A stretch of DNA of 64,000 nt from CAZFGK01 sp964518635 (GTDB taxonomy: Bacteria; Zixibacteria; MSB-5A5; GN15; FEB-12), in assembly GCA_964518635.1 (NCBI GenBank), contig CAZFGK010000013.1, forward strand, positions 20,241-84,240. The letters run 5' to 3'. The first letter of the stretch is position 1. Each line of letters opens with the position of its first letter. Below are positions 26,800 to 33,886 of the stretch, one piece after another. The translations under genes were made by a program, and so were the position numbers. The notes beneath the pieces were generated by a model. The model did not search any database. It had not been told where the DNA came from and saw only the letters and a list, made by a program, of their open reading frames with translations.

Positions 26800-27897
26800 C
26801 TACGCCGCCTGAGGATGACGAGCGGCCAATTGCCCACAGGCGGCGTCAATATCCAGGCCGCGGCTCTTTCGAACCGTCACGGCAGGAGTATAGGGGTAGA
26901 GTTGCTGGGCAAACCAGTCGACTTTTTCATCCGACGGACGCGCAAAACCAAGCCCCTGAATCGGATTGTAGGCGAGCAGGTTGATCTTGCAGGGGATCCC
27001 ATGAATAAGATTGATCAACGCGCGAGCATCGGCCGCACTGTCGTTGAAATGATCGAACACAATATACTCGAACATGACCCGATTGCCCGTTGTCTCGGCG
27101 TAGTAGCGAATTGACTCCATGAGCTTCTCCAGCCCGAAGGTATCAGCGACGGGCATCAGGATTTTTCGTTTCTCCTGCGTCGCGGCATGTAAGGAGAGAG
27201 CGAGACGACTTTTCAGACCTGATTCTGCCAGTTTTCTGATTTTCGGAGTAATTCCGGAGGTCGAGATCGTAATCCTCTTCGCGGCAAAATTGAAGGCGAG
27301 ACTATCGGAGAGAATCCGAATCGACTCGATGACTGCGTCGTAATTGTGAAGCGGCTCCCCCATCCCCATAAAGACGATATTAGTAAAAGCGTCATCTCCA
27401 AATTGATCCCTGAGATGAACCACCTGACCGAGAATCTCTCCTACGGTCAGATTCCGCAAAAGCCCCATCGTTCCTGTGGCACAAAAACGACAGGCAAGGG
27501 CACAGCCGGACTGGCTGGAGATACAGAGAGTTCGACGGCCGCCATCGGGAATAAGCACACTCTCGATCGGTTTCCCGTCGGCAAGGCGAAAGAGATACTT
27601 GCGTGTTCCGTCCGTAGAGACCTTTTCCTGTTCCAGGGCGAGTCTGCTGATAGAAAAGTGCTCAGTCAGTCGTTGACGTAGCGGCTTGCTCAGGTCGGTC
27701 AGATTGTCAAACGACCGAGCACGGTTGTAGTAGACCCAGTGGTAGACCTGCTTGGCGCGATACTTCGGCTCCCCCCACTCGGTGAGAAGGGTTTCAAGCT
27801 CGGCAAGCGTCCAACCGACGAGATCAGTACTCCCAAAGGCAAATGAGTCAGGTTGCGAGATTTCCACGATAGGCGGAATGTACGACCGAATGTCCAT
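26800..27897 (-). CDS. rlmN: dual-specificity 23S rRNA (A2503-C2)/tRNA methyltransferase RlmN
   Basis: 365 residues from the ATG at 27897 (GGGAAG upstream). The frame stays open to 28095, but that part is antisense to tRNA-Pro and is not coding. The radical-SAM cysteines are C132, C136 and C139 (GCALACRFCATG). The acceptor cysteine near the C-terminus is C354 (DAACGQLA), and the methyl-carrying Cys/FGFR-like layout matches RlmN. It methylates A2503 in the ribosome exit tunnel and A37 in some tRNAs. The N-terminus has the KYRAKQVYHWVY helix typical of the family. Confidence 0.95.
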   Translation of the reverse strand: MDIRSYIPPIVEISQPDSFAFGSTDLVGWTLAELETLLTEWGEPKYRAKQVYHWVYYNRARSFDNLTDLSKPLRQRLTEHFSISRLALEQEKVSTDGTRKYLFRLADGKPIESVLIPDGGRRTLCISSQSGCALACRFCATGTMGLLRNLTVGEILGQVVHLRDQFGDDAFTNIVFMGMGEPLHNYDAVIESIRILSDSLAFNFAAKRITISTSGITPKIRKLAESGLKSRLALSLHAATQEKRKILMPVADTFGLEKLMESIRYYAETTGNRVMFEYIVFDHFNDSAADARALINLIHGIPCKINLLAYNPIQGLGFARPSDEKVDWFAQQLYPYTPAVTVRKSRGLDIDAACGQLAARHPQAA

Positions 27898-27971
27898 TTC
27901 GCAACTTCCCTGCGGTTTAAAGGATTTCAGGCTTACGAGGGGTGAATTTCGGGCTGAATCGGATTGCTTCG

Positions 27972-28001
27972 TTGACCAGCAGGCATGTTTGGGGGTATCT
28001 T
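27972..28001 (+). promoter_or_regulatory. promoter of tRNA-Pro
   Basis: TTGACC (27972-27977), 18-base spacer, TATCTT (27996-28001). The tRNA begins 11 bases after the -10, as expected for a stable RNA start. Confidence 0.6.
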
Positions 28002-28011
28002 GCTTTTGAAA

Positions 28012-28085
28012 CGGGGTGTGGCGCAGTCCGGTAGCGCGCTTGCTTTGGGAGCAAGATGTCGGAGGTTCGAATCCTCTCACCCCGA
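28012..28085 (+). tRNA. tRNA-Pro (anticodon TGG)
   Basis: Acceptor CGGGGTG pairs with CACCCCG (28078-28084), followed by A73. The anticodon stem CTTGC/GCAAG encloses TTTGGGA, giving anticodon TGG. The T arm is GGAGG-TTCGAAT-CCTCT-type. CCA is not encoded. It lies upstream of and reads toward the small membrane-protein gene, opposite to rlmN. Confidence 0.95.
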
Positions 28086-28115
28086 AATTTTTCAAATGAA
28101 GGAGTTCACTTAAAA

Positions 28116-28346
28116 ATGCTCTTCCCTACTTCGGGTCAGCGAAAGTTTCTTCCATTTGCCGCTGGTCTTCTCTTTCTCGGCCTTACCTTTTTGAATTATA
28201 GTCGAATCGACAGCACCTCCCTGTCCGTGTCTGACACAATGGTCAGTTTCATTCCTCAGACCATGATCTCAGCAATTCTCTTCCTCTCGATCCTGTACTT
28301 TGTTCGCCGAGTATCAGGTCGCAAGAGCAATCCTGCTCGTTCGTGA
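28116..28346 (+). CDS. small two-helix membrane protein
   Basis: 76 residues from the ATG at 28116, which has AAGGAG 11 bases upstream. Two hydrophobic segments (FLPFAAGLLFLGLTFLN and MISAILFLSILYFV) flank a short polar loop, and the tail is basic (RRVSGRKSNPARS). No family is recognised. It sits between tRNA-Pro and the RlmI-like gene and overlaps the latter by four bases, which supports it being real. Function unknown. Confidence 0.6.
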   Translation: MLFPTSGQRKFLPFAAGLLFLGLTFLNYSRIDSTSLSVSDTMVSFIPQTMISAILFLSILYFVRRVSGRKSNPARS

Positions 28347-29560
28347 TTAGCACAATTTATTCTTGTCCTGTACTCCATCTCAAGCCGGGGAAAGAAACTA
28401 TCCTCCTGCAGCGACATCCCTGGATATTTTCAGGTGCGCTTGAGAGATTTGATCAGATTGCGCATGGATCAGTATGCCACCTCGCGACTGAAACTGGTGA
28501 GATAGCGGCCACCGGAACATTTTCTAATCGTGGCGGGATTGCGTTTCGAGTATTTGACTGGTCGACAGTCTCTCTTGATACCGAGTGGATGGAGCAGAAA
28601 ATCAAGCTGGCTCACCGTCGCCGAGAGCTTCTTGGTCTTGCAGGTAAAATGCAGTCGCCGAACAAATCCGGCTATCGAATCGTCCACGCGGAAGCAGATT
28701 CACTTCCAGGGATCATTATCGATCGATACGCGGATACCCTTGTTATTCAACTATCTACTGCCGGAGCGGATGGGCTTCGCCAGACCATTCTCGACGCCCT
28801 TCAATCTCTCTTTCTCCAGTGCAATATAGTTGAGCGATCAGACTCCCATTCTCGCACGTCAGAGGGGCTCCCTGCGAATTGCACCACTCATTCTATCAGA
28901 TCGAGTGAGACTGATCTTTCAGAAGTCTGCTTCGAACAGGATGGGATGAGATTTCTTGCCCATCCATTAACCGGACAGAAAACTGGCTTCTATCTGGATC
29001 AACGAGACCTGCGAGTGGCTCTACGCAATCTCTCTCGCGGAAGGCGAGTCCTCAATCTCTTCTCCTATACTGGCACACTTGGGCTCGCAGCTGCGCTTGG
29101 TGGGGCAAGTTCGGTGCATCATGTCGATGCCAGTACTGATTCTCTCGAATTTGTAAGAAAGCACTGGGAATTGAATGAGTGCGAAACAGCTTTTTCCATA
29201 GAAACCGCTGACATATTCCAGTGGCTTGGGCAATCGACCCATGAATCGTACGACATGGTCATCCTCGATCCTCCGGCGTTGATCAAATCACAAAAAGATG
29301 CGGAAAGCGGACAACGTGGCTATCATTTTCTGAATCGGGCGGCGATGCGTCTTCTCTCTCCGGATGGAATCATAGTTTCATCAAGTTGCTCACAGTATTT
29401 CAGTCAGGATGATCTGATGACCACCATTCGTCGCTCGACACAACAGAATCTGCGGGAGGCCGACCTCCTTGCAGTCGTACATCAGTCGGCTGATCATCCA
29501 AGGTCACTCTACTTTTCAGAATCTGACTATCTTTGCTCACTGACTTGTGTCATACGATAA
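28343..29560 (+). CDS. RlmI/RlmK-like class I rRNA methyltransferase (PUA + SAM domain)
   Basis: 405 residues. An N-terminal PUA domain (about 8-75, LKPGKETILLQRHPWIFSGA) is followed by an EEHEE-like linker and a Rossmann domain. That domain shows FSYTGTLGLAAALGGA (motif I), HVDAS, then MVILDPPAL with the DPP catalytic loop and SSSCS. The set matches 23S rRNA m5C1962 methyltransferase RlmI and its relatives. An insert of about 35 residues near 165-200 (ERSDSHSRTSEG) is unusual. Exact target not proven. It overlaps the small upstream membrane gene by four bases. Confidence 0.88.
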   Translation: MISTIYSCPVLHLKPGKETILLQRHPWIFSGALERFDQIAHGSVCHLATETGEIAATGTFSNRGGIAFRVFDWSTVSLDTEWMEQKIKLAHRRRELLGLAGKMQSPNKSGYRIVHAEADSLPGIIIDRYADTLVIQLSTAGADGLRQTILDALQSLFLQCNIVERSDSHSRTSEGLPANCTTHSIRSSETDLSEVCFEQDGMRFLAHPLTGQKTGFYLDQRDLRVALRNLSRGRRVLNLFSYTGTLGLAAALGGASSVHHVDASTDSLEFVRKHWELNECETAFSIETADIFQWLGQSTHESYDMVILDPPALIKSQKDAESGQRGYHFLNRAAMRLLSPDGIIVSSSCSQYFSQDDLMTTIRRSTQQNLREADLLAVVHQSADHPRSLYFSESDYLCSLTCVIR

Positions 29561-29584
29561 AAAAAACGTGATTCATCTTCCTGA

Positions 29585-29613
29585 TTGACGACGGAATCAT
29601 GTTAAGTCATACT
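29585..29613 (+). promoter_or_regulatory. candidate promoter of the DedA gene
   Basis: TTGACG (29585-29590), a 17-base spacer, then CATACT (29608-29613), about 55 bases before the GTG start. Confidence 0.4.
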
Positions 29614-29668
29614 ACCCCCATCACATTGCCATTCCATCATTGAATGAAATAAGGATACAGAAGTAGCC

Positions 29669-30310
29669 GTGGAATTTCTGCAAGCAGCAATCGATCTCTT
29701 TTTGCATCTGGATGACCACCTGGCCAATCTGATCAGCCAGTATGGAGTCTGGACCTACGCGATTCTTTTTCTGGTGATTTTTTGCGAAACCGGACTGGTG
29801 GTGACCCCATTTTTACCCGGCGACTCACTTCTCTTTGCAGCGGGGGCGTTCGCGGCGACTGGTTCACTTAATATTTTCATTCTGTTTGCTCTGTTGATCA
29901 TAGCAGCGATTCTGGGAGATGCGGTCAACTATGCGATCGGAAAACGTCTCGGTACAAAACCGTTCGACAACCCAAAGTCGAAAATTTTCAAACGAGAATA
30001 TCTCGACAAGACTCACGCTTTCTATGAAAAATATGGCGGGAAGACCATCATCATGGCGAGATTCCTCCCTATCGTGCGAACCTTCGCTCCATTCTTGGCG
30101 GGGGTTGGATCCATGACCTACTCGAAGTTCGCAATGTACAACGTTTCCGGGGCCTTCCTTTGGGTTCTGGTTTGTGCGGGTGGGGGATTTCTCTTCGGTA
30201 ACCTCCCGTTCGTGAAAGAGAATTTTTCACTGGTCATCCTTGCGATCATTATCATCTCGGTTCTTCCTGCGGTGTTTGAAATCATCAAAGCGCGACGAGA
30301 GAGGAAGTAG
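29669..30310 (+). CDS. DedA-family membrane protein
   Basis: 213 residues starting with GTG; AAGGA lies about 16 bases upstream, so a slightly later start is possible. The family is marked by VIFCETGLVVTPFLPGDSLL near 37-56 (the E and FLPGD motif), GDAVNYAIGKRLG near 90, and ARFLPIVRTFAPFLAGVGSM near 132. DedA/VTT proteins have two re-entrant loops and act as lipid carriers (undecaprenyl phosphate or phosphatidylethanolamine flippases) and in proton-dependent envelope homeostasis. Transcribed alone, upstream of tRNA-Arg. Confidence 0.93.
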   Translation: MEFLQAAIDLFLHLDDHLANLISQYGVWTYAILFLVIFCETGLVVTPFLPGDSLLFAAGAFAATGSLNIFILFALLIIAAILGDAVNYAIGKRLGTKPFDNPKSKIFKREYLDKTHAFYEKYGGKTIIMARFLPIVRTFAPFLAGVGSMTYSKFAMYNVSGAFLWVLVCAGGGFLFGNLPFVKENFSLVILAIIIISVLPAVFEIIKARRERK

Positions 30311-30428
30311 TCCTTTCATTGTATTTCATCAGCCGACAGACTGAATCGGCGGACTATTGGACTTCCAAAAATTCAGATGACGAACCACATATCAGTGCTC
30401 TATCTTTCCTTGAAATGAAATACATCAC

Positions 30429-30502
30429 GCTCCCGTAGCTCAGTTGGATAGAGCATCTGCCTTCTAAGCAGAGGGTCACTGGTTCGAATCCAGTCGGGAG
30501 TA
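30429..30502 (+). tRNA. tRNA-Arg (anticodon TCT)
   Basis: Acceptor GCTCCCG pairs with CGGGAGT (G-T closing pair). The D arm is GCTCAGTTGGATAGAGC. The anticodon stem CTGCC/AGCAG holds loop CTTCTAA, giving TCT. The T arm is CTGG-TTCGAAT-CCAG. A73 is at 30502; CCA is not encoded. Confidence 0.95.
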
Positions 30503-30522
30503 GAGTATCAGAATAGGATGAC

Positions 30523-31476
30523 GTGACCGATCTCTTTCTTCACAATCTCCTCTCAGCGCCTGTTCTGAGCTTCTTTCTCGGTGTCCTCGCGGTTCGGATC
30601 AAGAGCGATCTTCGCATTCCCAAGGTCCTCTACATTGGCATCTCGATTTATCTGCTCTATGCGATCGGCATCAAAGGGGGTGCCGCTCTCGCCACGACAA
30701 CCTTTGAAGCAATAGCCATCCCCGCACTGGTGACTCTGGCTCTGGGGCTCATCACCCCTCTGGTGGCGTTTTTTATCGCGTTCCTGTTATTCAAATTCAG
30801 CCGCGAGGATGCTGCCGCCCTAGCCGCGCATTACGGATCAGTCTCGGCGGTGACCTTCATGGCGACCCTCGCTCTATTGGGAACCACCGGCATTGCATAC
30901 GAGGGATACCTCCCTGCCCTCCTTGCTATACTAGAAATTCCTGCGATTGCAGTTGCACTGTTGCTAGTTCGTTCAACACCGACCAGTGGCTGGCTTTCGG
31001 CCTTGCGAGAAATTATGTCGCTCAAGAGTGTGCTTCTGCTGTTCGGTGGTCTTGTGGTCGGTTTTTTCATCGGTACGGACGGAATGCAAAAGGTCGCGCC
31101 ATTTTTCATCGATCCCTTCTATGGAATACTGACCTTCTTCTTGCTGGAGCTTGGTGTTGTAGCAGGTGCGAGAATTGGAGATTTGCGCCAGCGAGGCGTG
31201 TCGCTTCTCATGTTCGGACTGTGCGTCCCACTTCTCAATGGAATACTTGGCATTGTCGCGGGAAATCTGAGCGGACTTTCAGTAGGGGGAACGACCGTGC
31301 TGGCGGTGATGGCATCAAGTGCGTCCTACATCGCCGCGACTGCTGCTGTTCGCGTCTCGATCCCCAATGCGAATCCGGGATATTATCTGACTTCTGCTCT
31401 GGTGATTACGTTTCCATTTAATATTTCAATCGGGATTCCGTTGTATCTCTGGCTGGCGAGAGTGATACATGCGTAA
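30523..31476 (+). CDS. sbtA: SbtA-family sodium-dependent bicarbonate transporter
   Basis: 317 residues with about ten membrane helices. The family signature is FLGVLAVRIKSDLRIPKVLY near 18-37, followed by the SIYLLYAIGIKGGAAL helix and, in the second repeat, GVVAGARIGDLRQRG. The start is GTG with AGGATGAC immediately upstream. SbtA imports bicarbonate with Na+ in cyanobacteria; homologues (formerly DUF897) occur in many heterotrophs, where the substrate is not always known. No SbtB-like PII regulator is in the window. The next gene overlaps it by eight bases. Confidence 0.88.
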   Translation: MTDLFLHNLLSAPVLSFFLGVLAVRIKSDLRIPKVLYIGISIYLLYAIGIKGGAALATTTFEAIAIPALVTLALGLITPLVAFFIAFLLFKFSREDAAALAAHYGSVSAVTFMATLALLGTTGIAYEGYLPALLAILEIPAIAVALLLVRSTPTSGWLSALREIMSLKSVLLLFGGLVVGFFIGTDGMQKVAPFFIDPFYGILTFFLLELGVVAGARIGDLRQRGVSLLMFGLCVPLLNGILGIVAGNLSGLSVGGTTVLAVMASSASYIAATAAVRVSIPNANPGYYLTSALVITFPFNISIGIPLYLWLARVIHA

Positions 31477-32365
31477 TCTTGTTCTATTGCTTGCACTCTT
31501 TACCATTAGTTGTCACAGCTACCGTGAGGGATCTCCGCAATGGTACAATAAGTGGTACCTTGAGCGGGCAAATCCCGGGGACTTTGAGATGCGGTCAATC
31601 ATACTTGAATATTGGGATCGGTCATACACTGATTCAATGAGTCACCGCTGTGAATTACAGTATCCGATTTTTGTACGAGACACAACTTCTAAGATAAATC
31701 AAACCATTCGGTCGGTATTATCAGAGTATATATCAGGAGTTGAAGCAGCATCCAATCTAGATAGCATTTTTCGTGCTTTCGCCTTCACAAAAGTAGCAAT
31801 TGATGCGCAGGAACACCGAGGGGAATCTGGATGGCACTACGGTCAGTCAATCCGCACTTTATCGGTAAACCTGCTTCACCAAGACGAGCGAATTGTAACT
31901 CTTCTGATCAACTACAGTTCTGGCTCAACTGCTGTAGACCATGGATTCGGCGACTGGCGACCGTTCACCATAAACATGAGGAACGGCCATCTCCTGAATC
32001 TGGATGACGTTTTCGTTCCAGACTTTCGTCATAAACTCGATTCAATAGTTGTAACGCGGTATCGCACGAGTACGAGATTAGAACTAGAACGTCTGAGATC
32101 AAAGTTAGGGTTCACTTGGGAAGACCCTCCTGACACTTTGGGATGTGTTTCGGATACATTCTTTGTCTACCCCAACAACAAATATGTGTTGGACCCTTTC
32201 TGGGGAGTCCGGGATTCTATGTTCAGGACCAATTACACCTATCATTATGATGTAGAGTACGAAGGATACATGTGGCCAGAAGAGATGCCCGTTTACATAC
32301 CAATCCGCGAACTTGCCTCAATCATTCCGGAGACAAGTCCGCTCTATCATCTCATCAAGAAGTAG
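31469..32365 (+). CDS. probable lipoprotein with DUF3298/RsiV-like domain
   Basis: 298 residues. Hydrophobic N-terminus MRNLVLLLALFTISC with a possible lipidated cysteine at 15. The C-terminal half matches the DUF3298 layout seen in RsiV and PdaC-like proteins: LLINYSSGSTAVDHGFGDWR near 150, FTINMRNGHLLNLDDVF, and the closing IPIRELASIIPETSPLYHL. In RsiV this domain binds lysozyme; other members are uncharacterised. It overlaps sbtA by eight bases and is probably co-expressed with it. It is richer in A+T than the neighbouring genes. Function unknown. Confidence 0.7.
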   Translation: MRNLVLLLALFTISCHSYREGSPQWYNKWYLERANPGDFEMRSIILEYWDRSYTDSMSHRCELQYPIFVRDTTSKINQTIRSVLSEYISGVEAASNLDSIFRAFAFTKVAIDAQEHRGESGWHYGQSIRTLSVNLLHQDERIVTLLINYSSGSTAVDHGFGDWRPFTINMRNGHLLNLDDVFVPDFRHKLDSIVVTRYRTSTRLELERLRSKLGFTWEDPPDTLGCVSDTFFVYPNNKYVLDPFWGVRDSMFRTNYTYHYDVEYEGYMWPEEMPVYIPIRELASIIPETSPLYHLIKK

Positions 32366-32377
32366 ATATACACCTGC

Positions 32378-32899
32378 CTAACTCAGCGACACCCGAAAAT
32401 CAGAGCCACACTGCGGGGTCAATCCCTTTCCAAATACTTCCTGCATCATCTCAAGTGGCACCGATGGGCCCGCCCCGTTGCAATGAGCTTCAAATGCACT
32501 CACTAAGGCAGCAGCAACTTCCTCGGCAGTCGACCCTTCGATATGCCGACGCTCGAGCATGGCGACCATTTTTCCATCTTTGAACAAGCCGACACATGGA
32601 GAGGATGGCGGCACACCGACCATATAGCTGCGTGCTTTGTCGACGGCATCCCGATCAAGCCCGGCAAATACTGTCACAAGATTGTCGGGGATCTTGGCGT
32701 TTTGAAGAGCGAGGGCAACTCCCGGTCGGGCATTCCCTGCAGCACAGCCGCAGACCGAATTGACTACTACAAGGGTCGTACCCGGCTTCGCCATTGCGGC
32801 CTCAACTTCTGACGGTGTGGTTGCGGATTTCACCCCGATGGCATCAAGTTCCTGCCACATGAATTTGACCATCTGACGATCATATAACGGCTGCTGCAT
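32378..32899 (-). CDS. bacilliredoxin, BrxA/BrxB (YphP/YqiW) family
   Basis: 173 residues from the ATG at 32899, which has AAAAGGAG nine bases upstream; an in-frame ATG at 32974 has none. The active site is VNSVCGCAAGNARPG with C50-G-C52, the CGC motif of bacilliredoxins. FAGLDRDAV, VGVPPSSPCVGLFKDG and MLERRHIEG are the other family blocks. Bacilliredoxins reverse protein mixed disulfides with bacillithiol. It has a C-terminal extension of about 25 residues ending with another cysteine (TPQCGSDF). Convergent with the DUF3298-like gene, 12 bases away. Confidence 0.92.
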   Translation of the reverse strand: MQQPLYDRQMVKFMWQELDAIGVKSATTPSEVEAAMAKPGTTLVVVNSVCGCAAGNARPGVALALQNAKIPDNLVTVFAGLDRDAVDKARSYMVGVPPSSPCVGLFKDGKMVAMLERRHIEGSTAEEVAAALVSAFEAHCNGAGPSVPLEMMQEVFGKGLTPQCGSDFRVSLS

Positions 32900-33001
32900 C
32901 GATAAACTCCTTTTGATTGTTGACTCTAAGATAGTATGACACTTGAAAAACACCAAGATCAGGAAAGTTCCCATTTTGAAATTGCTGGATTGCCAGAAAA
33001 G

Positions 33002-33034
33002 AAAAAACCACGGTCAGGGCAGGCTGACCGTGGT
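33002..33034 (-). terminator. terminator of the small zinc-ribbon gene
   Basis: A perfect 11-bp stem (33007-33017 with 33024-33034, loop of six) is followed on the minus strand by TTTTTTCTTTT. It lies 47 bases beyond the stop at 33081. Confidence 0.9.
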
Positions 33035-33080
33035 AACCCAAAGGACTAAAACATGAACACTCTTCGTCTTGTGATCTAAT

Positions 33081-33359
33081 TTATGCACTCTTGGCGTAGA
33101 CCTGAACGGTCTGGTGCGCCCGCAAGTCATCCAGTGTCAGACCAAGTGACTTGATCATGCAGGACTTGCAGACGCCGGATTCGCCGACTTCGGAGAGTTT
33201 GATGGCAAAGGTTCTGGATGTCGGGAAGTTATCCCCGACCATCCGGACCGGAAACTCACCATGATCAGCATTATAGATATTCCCTTTGACGATAAAACCG
33301 TCTTCAGGATTTCGTATCACGTTGTTGCAGGAATCGCAGACTACAAATTCGCGGACCAT
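33081..33359 (-). CDS. small four-cysteine (zinc-ribbon-like) protein of unknown function
   Basis: 92 residues from the ATG at 33359 (AAAGGG upstream); ATGs at 33383 and 33419 are open but lack a ribosome site. Two CxxC pairs, C8-C11 (VVCDSCNNV) and a second pair near 65-68 (GVCKSCMIKSLG), suggest one bound zinc. The middle carries FIVKGNIYNADHGEFPVRM. No family recognised. It is transcribed alone, back to back with the cobalamin riboswitch unit. Confidence 0.72.
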   Translation of the reverse strand: MVREFVVCDSCNNVIRNPEDGFIVKGNIYNADHGEFPVRMVGDNFPTSRTFAIKLSEVGESGVCKSCMIKSLGLTLDDLRAHQTVQVYAKSA

Positions 33360-33583
33360 GTTCGTACCCTTTCGATCTGTCATGAGACAGTTTTGTGTAA
33401 CTGGGGGGTAGTAGTGCAAGCGGAATGCCCAACGACAGTCAACGAGTTAACACGCGATAACTATGGAGTATCCAACGACTTCCCTCTCTCTGCTCAAGTG
33501 ACGAACAGCGAAAAAGACCTCACGAAGTTGCAAAGACTCGCGCGAATTCGACTCGAAAGATGAAGGGGGAGGGCTCAAAGGTA

Positions 33584-33612
33584 TTGACAGGGCTAGCATC
33601 CATGTGTTAGAC
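33584..33612 (+). promoter_or_regulatory. promoter of the cobalamin-controlled unit
   Basis: TTGACA (33584-33589), a 17-base spacer and TTAGAC (33607-33612). It lies about 35 bases before the riboswitch fold, as expected. Confidence 0.65.
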
Positions 33613-33644
33613 CTGTGATTGTCGACGGCGAAAATCGTCGGCTA

Positions 33645-33804
33645 CATTTCAAATCGCAAGGTGCCGACCGGATGGTCGGGTAATAGGGAAGACGGTCGAA
33701 TGCCGTCGCAGCCCCGCTACTGTAGCGGTTACTGATATGCAAGATGCCACTGATGGAAATCGGGAAGGCGCATGTCGGGTAATACCGAAGTCAGGAAACC
33801 TGCC
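33645..33804 (+). promoter_or_regulatory. cobalamin (B12) riboswitch
   Basis: The conserved core segments appear in order: aaggtgccgac and ggtaatagggaa, gtcgaatgccg, the gcagccccgctactgta block, gccactg, gggaaggcg, and the closing B12 box agtcaggaaacctgcc (33789-33804). These define an adenosyl/hydroxocobalamin aptamer. The downstream gene starts about 80 bases later, so adenosylcobalamin binding probably turns off translation or transcription of the receptor and propeller genes. Identified by sequence pattern only. Confidence 0.93.
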
Positions 33805-33886
33805 TTGTGAAACCGTTCTGTGCATGCAACTGGCGTGGGCCATTGGTATGCCACCAGAACAGACCTGTGCCCTGCACGTTGAGGTC

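Noticed and set aside
27898..28095. N-terminal extension of rlmN
   Set aside because: It is antisense to tRNA-Pro and includes the familiar tRNA-shadow peptide GVRGFEPPTSCSQSK; the ATG at 27897 has a ribosome site and fits family length.
28056..28115. Upstream start of the small membrane protein
   Set aside because: It would begin inside tRNA-Pro; the ATG at 28116 has AAGGAG in front.
33737..33886. Upstream start of the TonB receptor
   Set aside because: This stretch is the cobalamin riboswitch; the signal peptide begins after it.
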